Of a stretch of 64,000 nucleotides of DNA, positions 47,174 through 56,166 are shown in pieces. The number at the start of each line of letters is the position of its first letter. Positions within the stretch are counted from its first letter, which is position 1. The notes beneath the pieces were generated by a model. That model was not told where the DNA came from and made no database searches. It was given only the letters and a program-made list of their open reading frames with translations. The position numbers were made by a program, and so were the translations under genes. The stretch lies in NCBI GenBank assembly GCA_016708955.1, contig JADJES010000001.1, forward strand, positions 310,001-374,000. Direction: 5' to 3'. The stretch is from Nitrosomonas sp. (GTDB lineage: Bacteria; Pseudomonadota; Gammaproteobacteria; Burkholderiales; Nitrosomonadaceae).

Positions 47174-49312
47174 ATGTTTACTACTACTCTTGACCCAAGA
47201 AAGTTTCAATATTCAATCGCATTTTTCACATTCTTAGCGGCCACAACCTCGGTATATTCGTCGGAAACGAATAATGATCCTGTTAAAGAACTCGCAAAAC
47301 CTAGAAGTGTCGTCAATATCGGTGCAGGCCAATTGTTCAATGATAATGCGCGATTCGGTCAGTATACCGGTTTGCGCAATGAAGGGCCTTATGGAATCTT
47401 TAATGTCGATATATCCAAGCGCTATGACGATACAGGAACATGGTTTAAATTGCTGGGGCGCAATTTAGGATTACAAAACCGTGATGTGCATTTTGAGCAT
47501 AGCAAACAAGGCAACTGGGGTTATTTTATCGATTATAGCCAAATACCTCGCTATGAGCCATTCACTGTCAATACAGCGGTTACAGGTATCGGCACCACTG
47601 ATCCCCACATTCCGACTTCGCCAACAACGGGCAATCCTGCACAGCTAAGTACCGAGCGCCACTCGATTGGATTTGGTTTTAACAAATTCCTTCCTGGCAA
47701 TCTTGAACTTCATTTTCATTTTCGTAATGAAGAAAAAGATGGGGATCGCATTTTTGGGCGCGGAAACCGGCTTGGTGAGCCTCGGCTTAGTGGTTTTAAT
47801 GGTATGCCAAGCCCGAGAGCAATAGGTGGCTTTGAATTTATTCCAGAGCCCATCAACTCAACCATCCGAATTTTTGGCACTACACTAGATTATGTAGGAA
47901 AAGATCTGCAATTGTCCGGAGGTTATTATGGGACGATGTATAACAACAAAAATGCATTACTAACTCCTGTCGGCGGCAGTACCGTTGGGGGTATTTTTTC
48001 ACCCAGTGAATATACGCCGATTTCCCTTGCACCAGATAACCAATCGCATCAGGGGTTTCTGTCGGGCGGATATAGTTTTACGCCGACAACTCGTGGCACG
48101 TTCAAGGCTGCTTATACACGAGCAACCCAAACAGACACATTCTCCCCATCGCTATTCACCGCACCCGGCATTGGTTCCAATTTAGGCGGACGTGTTGATA
48201 CTGCGCTCGCACAGGCCGGATTAACAGCGCGGCCGCTACAAAAATTATCGATAAATACCAATTTTCGCTTCGAGGACCGAGACGACAAAACGCCTGTTTT
48301 ATTTTATAACCCTATGGCAACTTTGCATGATTTAAACGGAAACACATGGAATGGTCTGAACAATCCACGCTCTTTCAGAACCATATCCAGCAAATTTGAA
48401 GCAAGCTATGCACTACCGCATAATTTTCGTTTGATAGGCAGTGTTGACTATGAACACAGAGATCGCACCGGAACGGCGACCAATACCGGTCACCGCTTCA
48501 GAACCGATGAGCTTTTCTATCGTGCCGAATTGCGCCGCTCGTTATCCGATACCATTACCGGTACGATTTCATACATCCACAGCGATCGTTTTGGTTCAAG
48601 TTTTCTAACGAATACGACAGGTTCCGGCGATCCGTTCTTTAATCTTATCGCACCGTCCAATCTTGCAGACCGCAGCCGGGATAAAGTCCGTTTTCTGGCT
48701 AACTGGGATCCGATTGATTCATTATCAATACAAGTTTCGATTGATGAATCGTTTGATAATTATGGCCATCGGGCAGGCTCGGATCTGGGATTGCGCAAAG
48801 GTTCCGCAAGAAATTATTCACTAGATGCTACCTATACATTTTCTGAGCGGCTGCAAGCTACAGCATGGTTCTCACGAAATGAAACCCATATTAATCAGGC
48901 TTCCAGAAACGCGATTACGGACAGCGGAATTCGTGAAATTTGGGGAGCCAATCTGCATAACATAGGCACATCTGTTGGCCTGGAAGTCACCGCCAAACCA
49001 ACCGACAAACTTGAAACTGGCGCAAATTTCATGTTCTCGGATAACACCGATAAATTCAATCAAAAAGTTACACTTGAGCCGCAAGTAAATATTGTACCGA
49101 ATCTCACAACGCAGTACTCCAGCTTGCGGCTATTCGCCAGATACGATATCCGCAGGAACTTAGGTGTACGCTTGGATTACATTCTTGATCACTTTAAAAC
49201 CAATGAATGGACTTGGACGGGATGGCGTTATACCGATGACACCACACTGACCCAAGACACCAACCAAATGGCTAGCTTCGCCTTTCTTTCAGTTCTTTAT
49301 AGCTGGCAATAA
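47174..49312 (+). CDS. mtrB: MtrB/PioB-family decaheme-associated outer-membrane porin
   Basis: 712 residues from ATG 47174, with a full AGGAGG site at 47160-47165; a GTG at 47165 is the alternative. A signal peptide (to ~30, TTSVYSSE) precedes ~25 predicted amphipathic beta strands, ending in an aromatic strand FAFLSVLYSWQ as expected for a BAM substrate. The N-terminal region lacks the CxxC of some MtrB proteins. MtrB forms the 26-strand barrel through which MtrA is threaded. The gene starts 17 bp after the repaired cytochrome stop, so the two are an operon. No outer-surface cytochrome (MtrC/OmcA) is nearby, which resembles the two-part MtoAB/PioAB arrangement. Confidence 0.88.
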   Translation: MFTTTLDPRKFQYSIAFFTFLAATTSVYSSETNNDPVKELAKPRSVVNIGAGQLFNDNARFGQYTGLRNEGPYGIFNVDISKRYDDTGTWFKLLGRNLGLQNRDVHFEHSKQGNWGYFIDYSQIPRYEPFTVNTAVTGIGTTDPHIPTSPTTGNPAQLSTERHSIGFGFNKFLPGNLELHFHFRNEEKDGDRIFGRGNRLGEPRLSGFNGMPSPRAIGGFEFIPEPINSTIRIFGTTLDYVGKDLQLSGGYYGTMYNNKNALLTPVGGSTVGGIFSPSEYTPISLAPDNQSHQGFLSGGYSFTPTTRGTFKAAYTRATQTDTFSPSLFTAPGIGSNLGGRVDTALAQAGLTARPLQKLSINTNFRFEDRDDKTPVLFYNPMATLHDLNGNTWNGLNNPRSFRTISSKFEASYALPHNFRLIGSVDYEHRDRTGTATNTGHRFRTDELFYRAELRRSLSDTITGTISYIHSDRFGSSFLTNTTGSGDPFFNLIAPSNLADRSRDKVRFLANWDPIDSLSIQVSIDESFDNYGHRAGSDLGLRKGSARNYSLDATYTFSERLQATAWFSRNETHINQASRNAITDSGIREIWGANLHNIGTSVGLEVTAKPTDKLETGANFMFSDNTDKFNQKVTLEPQVNIVPNLTTQYSSLRLFARYDIRRNLGVRLDYILDHFKTNEWTWTGWRYTDDTTLTQDTNQMASFAFLSVLYSWQ

Positions 49313-49367
49313 ATAAATCCGTTTTTTCGTGCGTTAGTGCTGTCTGGAAATTGCTCAAATTACCTCA

Positions 49368-49383
49368 TGTGAATTTTCTCACA
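49368..49383. promoter_or_regulatory. Perfect TGTGA-N6-TCACA palindrome
   Basis: TGTGAATTTTCTCACA is an exact match to the Crp-type consensus half-sites, 70 bp upstream of ATG 49454 and 55 bp after the mtrB stop. Confidence 0.65.
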
Positions 49384-49453
49384 GACAAAGGTAAATCATA
49401 GTGTTATTATTCAATTCGATTGATCTACATTAATTAATAAAGGTAAGTAAATA

Positions 49454-49678
49454 ATGTTGGATATAAATTTGTATCACACATTTTTTGCGAAAAGCCTTAA
49501 TGGCTATATTTTACTAATCACATTTTTAATTTTAGCAATTCTTTCATTTGGATTACCTAAGATCGTATTCGCGAAGGAATCTTCTTTTCCTGAACAAGTT
49601 GTTGCATTACAAAATAAGAAAGTTTCTTCAGAACATACTTCTTTGTTCCTTTTAACCGTTCAAGCGTTAATGTTTTAA
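49454..49678 (+). CDS. 74-residue secreted leader, possible remnant of a second cytochrome gene
   Basis: A signal-anchor-like protein: a hydrophobic core ILLITFLILAILSFGLPKIV then FAKESSFPEQVVALQNKKVS. Its leader and spacing resemble the start of the decaheme gene (ISFVIGILILPQYVFAED), and its promoter region carries the same type of Crp-like site. It ends after 74 codons, 58 bp before MITE copy 2, without any CxxCH. Either a small exported protein or the 5' stump of a lost paralogue. Confidence 0.5.
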   Translation: MLDINLYHTFFAKSLNGYILLITFLILAILSFGLPKIVFAKESSFPEQVVALQNKKVSSEHTSLFLLTVQALMF

Positions 49679-49736
49679 GCCCGTAAGCTTGGGCGCGTTG
49701 TTGCTAAGAATGCATGGAAAAAGACTTTGCGATATT

Positions 49737-49882
49737 TAGCAGGCCGTTGAAAAACTATCTGCGTTGCCGCTACGGTGTTAAAAACAGACTCAAAATGCTC
49801 ATTTATTAAGCATAAACTGCGCTTTTTCGCCTGTTTTTGCCTTGCATCGGCTGCCTCGAAATCGTTTTTCAACGGCCTGTTA
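49737..49882 (+). repeat. MITE copy 2 (146 bp)
   Basis: TAGCAGGCCGTTGAAAAAC (49737-49755) and its near-exact complement GTTTTTCAACGGCCTGTTA (49864-49882) are ~19-bp terminal inverted repeats; TA-rich tips suggest insertion at TA. The interior matches copy 1 in opposite orientation. The following 49883-50170 holds no gene, only the hairpin at 50043. Confidence 0.82.
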
Positions 49883-50042
49883 GGACATTTTAAGGAAGGA
49901 AATCTTGACCATCAAGGAAGGAGACCATGACAGAGAACAGAAATAAGCATCTTGATGTTTAATTTATGCGGGTTTATTCCGCATCTATTTGGCCACATGC
50001 TTGTGGTGGAAACTGAAAGATTGGAAAATATTTCATTAACAT

Positions 50043-50066
50043 CCCTGCAGCATACATGCTGCAGGG
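50043..50066. terminator. Perfect 11-bp hairpin with T-run
   Basis: CCCTGCAGCAT (50043-50053), AC, ATGCTGCAGGG (50056-50066), followed by AAGTTTTAC. It lies ~105 bp after the Crp-family gene's stop on the other strand and ~365 bp after the 74-residue ORF; the T residues favour plus-strand termination. Confidence 0.65.
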
Positions 50067-50170
50067 AAGTTTTACTATCTGAACTGTCTTTCTTGTCCGG
50101 CTAGACTGTACCCAGATAGTGAATCAGCCACTAAAATCGTTCTCACTCAATGAGCGATAACAAGAAAATT

Positions 50171-50908
50171 TCATGGGCTACACTTTTCATTAACATTTTC
50201 AACCATCTTTGTTAGCTTTGCGATATCAAGAATATGCAGCTCATGGTCTTTGCGCAGAATTAAATTGGCTCTCTCCAAATTATTTAATTCTCGTGTGACT
50301 GCTTCACGATGCGTACTAACCAGATTCGCCAATTCAACATGTGTTGGTACGGGTGAAATAATGACGATATTAGATCCGGTGGTTTGTTTTTTTGCCAGGC
50401 GCAGTAGCTCAGCCTGGATACGATTCCGCACAGCCAAGGTACTGAATTCAAAGACACGCTCAGTCAGTCGGCGTATCTGCTCAGTTAACCGCTGCAAAAT
50501 AGCAAATGCGATCTGCCGGTTGCGATAAATCAGTTCGAGGAAATCAGATGAGGAAATAGACGCTACTAATGAATTTGTTTTAGCGACAACGGTTGCAGAG
50601 CGTGAACGACTATCAATTGCTGTTAACTCACCAAATAGCTCACCCGCAGGCAGGTCGCATAAAATCACTTCTTGCCCTGACATCGAATAGTAGTGCACAC
50701 GCATTTCCCCTTGTGTGATAAAGAAAACACTATTGGAATCGTCATGATACCTAACAATCTCCTCGCCAGCCTCATAGCGATGCCAGTGACAGACTTGCGC
50801 GATCGTTTCCAGATCAGAGGAAGGCAAGCCTTTAAACTCCTTGATGATTGAAAGTATGGCACAAGCGCGATCAGGTGGAATATTTCTTGTGGTCGTTTTC
50901 TCAATCAT
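50171..50908 (-). CDS. Crp/Fnr-family transcriptional regulator
   Basis: 245 residues. The N-terminal cyclic-nucleotide-binding fold is visible in YEAGEEIVRYHDDSNSVFFI, TQGEMRVHYYSMSGQEVILC and DLPAGELFGELTAIDSRSRS, including the GELFGE-R-SATV cAMP-pocket pattern. A long dimer helix follows, then a winged helix with recognition helix THVELANLVSTHREAVTREL. There are no N-terminal Fe-S cysteines, so it is not an oxygen sensor of the Fnr type. The -RSRSATVVA- pocket fits cAMP binding, but ligand-free family members are common. Degenerate TGTGA-type sequence precedes its own start (~50945-50965). It lies between the cytochrome locus and the FecR/cyclase locus. Confidence 0.88.
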   Translation of the reverse strand: MIEKTTTRNIPPDRACAILSIIKEFKGLPSSDLETIAQVCHWHRYEAGEEIVRYHDDSNSVFFITQGEMRVHYYSMSGQEVILCDLPAGELFGELTAIDSRSRSATVVAKTNSLVASISSSDFLELIYRNRQIAFAILQRLTEQIRRLTERVFEFSTLAVRNRIQAELLRLAKKQTTGSNIVIISPVPTHVELANLVSTHREAVTRELNNLERANLILRKDHELHILDIAKLTKMVENVNEKCSP

Positions 50909-51168
50909 TAGAAGCTCCTTTCAAGCTTAGTTGCGAGGATAAACGTATGATCATGTACTCACATGAATATTTTACCCTTAAAACTGAAGTTTAGAGGACG
51001 CAAATTGCTACATTCAGCATATAATATAGTTGTGGTTTTTTTATTCTTGTTCACTATCATTCAACTGAATTAGTTTCAAAGATAACAATAAATAACATTT
51101 AGCAGAAGACCGTAGCTGTTAATCTGAAAACTGGAGATTTTCTATCTAGTTTAAAAAAGGGAGGGGGT

Positions 51169-51913
51169 ATGTCAGTAGAAAAACATCTAAATAAATTAGA
51201 AATCACAGTTGAACAGGCCAATAATTTTATTTCAGCAAATATTAATGATCCCGAAAAATTATTTGTTGCAGCTTCTGATAATGCTGTTACAACCGACATG
51301 CTACGGAAATTACAAATTATTCAACAGACGCTATTAGAGAATATTTTGCTGCTGCAGGGTTTGACAGTAATGATCTTGATCAAACTCATACTCTGGTAAA
51401 TTTTGATTCAGGTTCTTTGGAGAGTCTTCTTGATTACGACAAGAATACCGAAGGAATATTGTCTATTAATTCCTTTCGAGCTAAAGTGGAACCATTAACT
51501 CGACATCCAGATTATGACAGTTATTATAATGAAATCTTCTTTGAAAAAACTTATGCATTCCAAGTAAAAGACGGTGTCTATGATCCGGAAGAATCAGGTA
51601 TTAAACATCTAGGTAATATACCAGCGACTGATGAAAATCTAGAATCCATATTTTATGGTTCGCTGATAAATATATTCTCGAGAATTGAAGAGCATGAACT
51701 GACACAAATCACAAATTTTTCAGGGGATAAGAATTCCGATGAATATCGGGCACTACTTTTTAACTCTATTTCAAGCTTACCCATTGATCCAATTGACAGT
51801 AACACATTAGAAAAAATGTAATTGACGACGCTGCGCGGATTATTGTTGAACACCAAGCTGGTGGAATCGTTGGATTACTGGATACAAGCTTTCTCGGATT
51901 AGCTTTTATTTAA
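51169..51913 (+). pseudogene. Unknown gene with two frameshifts
   Basis: An excellent GGGAGGGGG site precedes ATG 51169. Reading across frames gives one ~248-residue protein: KHLNKLEITVEQANNFISAN (frame 1), EYFAAAGFDSNDLDQTHTLV and SFRAKVEPLTRHPDYDSYYN (frame 2, after a lost base near 51343), and NVIDDAARIIVEHQAGGIVG to a stop at 51913 (after a lost A in the A-run near 51811). Acidic, probably cytoplasmic. I do not recognise the family. Recently decayed or affected by sequencing indels. Confidence 0.6.
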
Positions 51914-52056
51914 TGCAGGAATAATAACGGGTTCAAATTTGGAATCTTTTTTTGATACCGGAAGCTCACACTTCCGGTAATTTAGTCATATAAGTGATTA
52001 TTTGCAGGCTAAGTGCTCAATTTTCACCTATTTAGTTTGGGAGAAGCAATCCCCAA

Positions 52057-52521
52057 TTAAGGAAGTACACAGCTGCAGGTTTTTTCAGATACTAGTTTGC
52101 CCCCATCGTATACCGGCCCAGAACATTCGTGTCTGTATCTTGTAGTAGGACAATGGCCGGCATAAACCAAACTACTTCCGCTGGCATATTGCAAAACAAA
52201 TTCTTCGAGAGATGAGTGTTCATCAATCGATGGTGCAACAAGTTTAGGCATGAGTATTTTTATTCCTTCATCTTTAGTTACAATAGCGATAAATTTTATA
52301 TTATCTTCATTTGAAACTTCATCCAATAAACTTTCTTTTGAAAAAAGTTTAATTGTTGGTTTAATTACTTCCGATTCGAAAATATGAACTGGTGACGAAT
52401 TAAGGCGATCGATTGTTACAAATAAAGTAAATGCAAAATAAATAACCAGTAAGCTAAAAATTACTTTAAATACTCTCATAATCCATAAGCCTCTTGTCGA
52501 TTCTGCTGATATATTCATCAT
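52057..52521 (-). CDS. Small membrane-anchored protein downstream of the FecR fusion
   Basis: 154 residues with an AAGGGG site just before ATG 52521. One N-terminal membrane helix (IMRVFKVIFSLLVIYFAFTL) anchors a periplasmic domain with four Cys near the C-terminus (YAGHCPTTRYRHECSGPVYD and EKTCSCVLP). It starts 8 bp after the FecR-TPR-barrel gene, so they are co-transcribed. No family recognised; the Cys pattern suggests a disulfide-stabilised or metal-binding tail. Confidence 0.72.
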   Translation of the reverse strand: MMNISAESTRGLWIMRVFKVIFSLLVIYFAFTLFVTIDRLNSSPVHIFESEVIKPTIKLFSKESLLDEVSNEDNIKFIAIVTKDEGIKILMPKLVAPSIDEHSSLEEFVLQYASGSSLVYAGHCPTTRYRHECSGPVYDGGKLVSEKTCSCVLP

Positions 52522-52529
52522 TTTCCCCT

Positions 52530-55500
52530 TTAAAAATTCAAAGTTAACTGAACAAAAAGTGCACGAAAAGGTGCATAGCGTGGTGGCATCGGTTGAGATG
52601 CATAGAATTGTGAGTTTCTAAAATAAAAGTCCTCGTCGAGAAGATTTCGACCTTCGAAACTTATTAATCCCCTCCTCTGTGGCAATCTATATCCGATTGA
52701 AGCATCTAATAAGAAAAAACTGCTCAACCCTTCAATCTTAAAATCTCTGGGATATCCCCCAGCCTTCTTAAAAGCATCTATAGTTAATTTATCACCAATC
52801 CTTTCCAGGTCTTGTCTAACATAAGTCCCTGTGAGTTTAAGAAAAATACCGTTTGGATTGAAATAATTCAAGCTAACAGGAATGCTTAGTGTCTGAATAT
52901 TGTTGGGTTCAATGCCATTCACGAAGTGTTGTTCTTTTCTGCTGAATTTTTCAAATTGTAGTTCATTGGTGAATGACCAATTGGTTGTAATCTGTCCATA
53001 TAGATATGCACTATATAGTTGTTCTTTTTGAGTTTCTGAAAAGCCTCCTGAAAAAGGCATGTCTAATTGGCGAACAGATCCTTCCACGCCACCATAAATG
53101 TCCTTTGAGAACTGCACATCCAAACCAATCCCTTTTCGCTTTGATTTTGGACCAATTGGATCATCGTACAGTTGATTAAAACCCGCCACTTGTGTCGGTT
53201 CGATTGTTTGTTGCGCAATCAAACCAGATTTGACAGTTTCAACCCAAGCAGCTCTTACTCGAACAGTATTGGCAATATTCCATTGCAAACCAATTTTAGG
53301 ATCTATCTCATTAAAGTGAAGTGGTTTAATCGATTCGATTTCACTTTTGTTCTGGTACGAATTGTAGCTTACCCCAAGCGTAGCTACTAGATTGGTTAGT
53401 AAATTTACATTTGAGTAAAAATGTAAATTATGATTCTGCTCTTTATTTAATATATTGTCATTGCATGATTTTTCAGTGCAAGCTCTAGGATTCTTTAATT
53501 GTGCCGAGCGATTGGCCCATATTTCATAGACTCCTCCTCCCGTTACAAAATTGATAAATCGCTTTCTTAAATGATGCTGTGCTTCAACTTGATAGGCTTC
53601 TGAATTTGCGTGCGAGAATTCTGCTTGAAGACCGTATGAATTCTTTTGGAAGAAGTCGAAAGTACGATGTTCGTCCCTGTTTTTATACATTGCAGATACA
53701 ATGAAATCTTGTTCAGGTGAAATCGCATAGCGAAAACCAGTGCGGACTGTATCTTCATTATATTTCAGAGAGCTAATCTGAGAAAAAAAGTTTGGATTAA
53801 AATTAAGTGTAATATCGCCATGCTGGGTTTCACGCGTACGGAATTCTGCCTGAACGTTAAATTTTGGTGTAAATGCATGCTGAATGAATGCATTATAGAT
53901 GTTGTGTTTCTGATCATTGTTTGGACGAAAACCATTTGTTTCATAATGAAATTGCCCAAGACTTATTGATGTTCGATCATAGAGCTTGGAAAAAACCATT
54001 TCATTTCCCAGAGTGCCATTATTACCTGCAACACCTGAAACGACCAGTTGTGGCTTGCTAAGTTCCATTAGGGGTGCAAATTCATTGAATCCTGGCGCGG
54101 ATGGCCCCGTATTGTTAATAATATTGAGATCAGCGATCGCTGCATGTGGCTGTACCGGGTTGACGTTAATTGGTTGTAATAGCTGTGCTTGAAGTAATTC
54201 ACTGACACGTGCGACTTCGTGACGTGGGATATTGGCGTAGGTATCGGAAAGAAAACGATGCGCCGAGTGATTGGCTGGGTCAAAACTGAGTGATTTTGCT
54301 GTTTCCATCACAGCGCGTCTTTCAAATCCCAGATTCTCAAAAATTCGCGCCAAGCTTGAGCCGCGCGCGGCTTCATCGCGATCGAGCAAAAACTTAGAGC
54401 GATACACCGCACGATTATCATTCAGTTCAATCGATTTCTGGATGTCTTGCAGGGCTTCAATCGGTCGATTCTGGGTTTGTTTTTGAATCGCATCATAGAA
54501 CCATGGCGTTGGATCTTTGGGATCACGCTCCTTGGCCAGATCAAACTGAGTACCGGCAAGGGAATAACGTTTTTCCTCAAAGTAGGCTTTACCCAAGTAA
54601 CTGCGAATGAGCGAGTTGGCCGGATCCAGGCTGGCTGCAATTTCCAGTTCTATTCGGCCAGCTTCCAATTCACCTTCGCGTATCAAGGCTAGTCCTAAAC
54701 CAAGCCTCGGCATCGGATCGGCTTGATCCAGCGCAATGGCTTGGGCAAAGATTGTTTTTGCTGTTTTAGTATCGATTTGCAGTAGATGGGCAAAACCTAA
54801 TATGGTTTGTGTTTTCGCCAGATCAGGATTCAAGTTCACGGCATGCTGCGCTGCATCCAAGGCGCGATCCAGATCACCTAAAGACATTTGTAATTCGGCG
54901 GAGCGTGCCCAGGCAAGCGCGTTTTGTGGATCTAGTGTAATTGTTTTTTGAACACTTTCTAATGCTGCTGTGATCTCAAAGTGTGCTTGTTGCGTATAGG
55001 AAAGCGCCAGGTGTGCAGCAGCGGAATCTGAATTGAGTGTCACTGCTTTTGTCGCTAAATCGAGCGCTTGATCTTTTTCATTTTGCACTACGGCGATGAT
55101 CGCAAGCAGTGCATGCGCGTCACTGTTGTCGGGTTCATGTTTGAGTACTTGCTCGATATTCTCTTTTGCTTTATCCGCTTGCCCGACAGCTAATAAACGA
55201 CCCGCTTGATGCAGCTGAGAACTAACACCATTTTTATCCTTGAATTGATCGTCCTGCCAATAATCGAAAACGGCTGGGTAATAGAGGGCCCACTGCACGG
55301 CATCGGTTGGGTGAATAATAATTTCTTTACGCGGAGCTTGCCCCTTGAGTGTAATGGCTGCTTCGTGATCTTTAAGCAGCAAGCTACCCAGCTCATTACT
55401 GGCGGATACTTTACCTTCATAGACAACAATCCGGGTACTTTCTTCGCGCAAGCCAACAAAGAATTCTGTTCCTTCGACACTCGCGTTGACAAACGGTGTT

Positions 55501-55922
55501 CTTATTTTAAACGGCTTAGGAGTGCGCGTGATGATGTGGATCGCGCCTTCGAATAAATCCAACAGTGATGTGTCTCTTGCTTCTTGTAATGCAGGGAAAT
55601 TTATACTGGTTTTTTGATTAAGCCGCAACATGCTATCGTTACTTAAGCGTAGCGCTGCTCGACTTTGCGATCGGGCACGAATCATATCACCTGCACAAAG
55701 TGTTGTATCCATGCTAGCTTGTTGCCAAATTTTCTCTTGCGCTCGGCGCAGTTCGATAATACCTTGCATGGATACAACCCGAGCAACTTCCAGCCGGCAA
55801 GCATCTGTCGCATAAACTTTGCCTATAGATGAGACAAAAAAAGTCGCCGCAAAAACAGTGAACATCACTGCCAAGAATTTTCTGTGATACCAGTAAATCG
55901 CAATTGTCTTGCATATTTTCAT
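52530..55922 (-). CDS. FecR-TPR-beta-barrel fusion protein
   Basis: 1130 residues. Order: signal peptide (1-38, to GKVYA), FecR domain (~45-190; WQQASMDTTLCAGDMIRARS, RTPFVNASVEGTEFFVG, EGKVSASN), about ten TPR repeats (~225-590; LAIIAVVQNEKDQALDLATK, ALAWARSAELQMSLGDLDRA), a linker, and a C-terminal TonB-receptor-like outer-membrane barrel (~620-1130) ending SFEGRNLLDEDFYFRNSQFY and FRALFVQLTLNF. It lacks a TonB plug. FecR domains normally bind peptidoglycan/sigma-regulator partners, so this would tie the outer membrane to periplasmic sensing. Operon with the small membrane protein; CHASE2 cyclase gene upstream; a 22-bp palindrome lies 190 bp before its start. Confidence 0.88.
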   Translation of the reverse strand: MKICKTIAIYWYHRKFLAVMFTVFAATFFVSSIGKVYATDACRLEVARVVSMQGIIELRRAQEKIWQQASMDTTLCAGDMIRARSQSRAALRLSNDSMLRLNQKTSINFPALQEARDTSLLDLFEGAIHIITRTPKPFKIRTPFVNASVEGTEFFVGLREESTRIVVYEGKVSASNELGSLLLKDHEAAITLKGQAPRKEIIIHPTDAVQWALYYPAVFDYWQDDQFKDKNGVSSQLHQAGRLLAVGQADKAKENIEQVLKHEPDNSDAHALLAIIAVVQNEKDQALDLATKAVTLNSDSAAAHLALSYTQQAHFEITAALESVQKTITLDPQNALAWARSAELQMSLGDLDRALDAAQHAVNLNPDLAKTQTILGFAHLLQIDTKTAKTIFAQAIALDQADPMPRLGLGLALIREGELEAGRIELEIAASLDPANSLIRSYLGKAYFEEKRYSLAGTQFDLAKERDPKDPTPWFYDAIQKQTQNRPIEALQDIQKSIELNDNRAVYRSKFLLDRDEAARGSSLARIFENLGFERRAVMETAKSLSFDPANHSAHRFLSDTYANIPRHEVARVSELLQAQLLQPINVNPVQPHAAIADLNIINNTGPSAPGFNEFAPLMELSKPQLVVSGVAGNNGTLGNEMVFSKLYDRTSISLGQFHYETNGFRPNNDQKHNIYNAFIQHAFTPKFNVQAEFRTRETQHGDITLNFNPNFFSQISSLKYNEDTVRTGFRYAISPEQDFIVSAMYKNRDEHRTFDFFQKNSYGLQAEFSHANSEAYQVEAQHHLRKRFINFVTGGGVYEIWANRSAQLKNPRACTEKSCNDNILNKEQNHNLHFYSNVNLLTNLVATLGVSYNSYQNKSEIESIKPLHFNEIDPKIGLQWNIANTVRVRAAWVETVKSGLIAQQTIEPTQVAGFNQLYDDPIGPKSKRKGIGLDVQFSKDIYGGVEGSVRQLDMPFSGGFSETQKEQLYSAYLYGQITTNWSFTNELQFEKFSRKEQHFVNGIEPNNIQTLSIPVSLNYFNPNGIFLKLTGTYVRQDLERIGDKLTIDAFKKAGGYPRDFKIEGLSSFFLLDASIGYRLPQRRGLISFEGRNLLDEDFYFRNSQFYASQPMPPRYAPFRALFVQLTLNF

Positions 55923-56108
55923 TATTCATCTTTCTTTCCATTCGCTTCTTGAGCTAGCGAATACTGATTTATTATTTATATGCCAAAAAGAATCAAATAA
56001 TTGGGCTAGTTTGATTTTTCATTATACGAGGTAGATGACCTTATAGCTAGACAGGGTATTTGATATTTATCAAATCTGATTGAAAGTATAATTACAGAAT
56101 TATTTGTT

Positions 56109-56130
56109 GTATGTGAGAATTCTCACATAC
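56109..56130. promoter_or_regulatory. Perfect 22-bp palindrome, Crp-type site
   Basis: The core TGTGAGAATTCTCACA (56112-56127) with three further matching bases on each side is exactly self-complementary. It lies between the cyclase gene and the FecR fusion gene, 190 bp upstream of the latter's ATG. It matches the Crp consensus TGTGA-N6-TCACA. Confidence 0.7.
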
Positions 56131-56166
56131 AGGTAGCTTTTACTTATTTCTTCGCTAATACTATTA

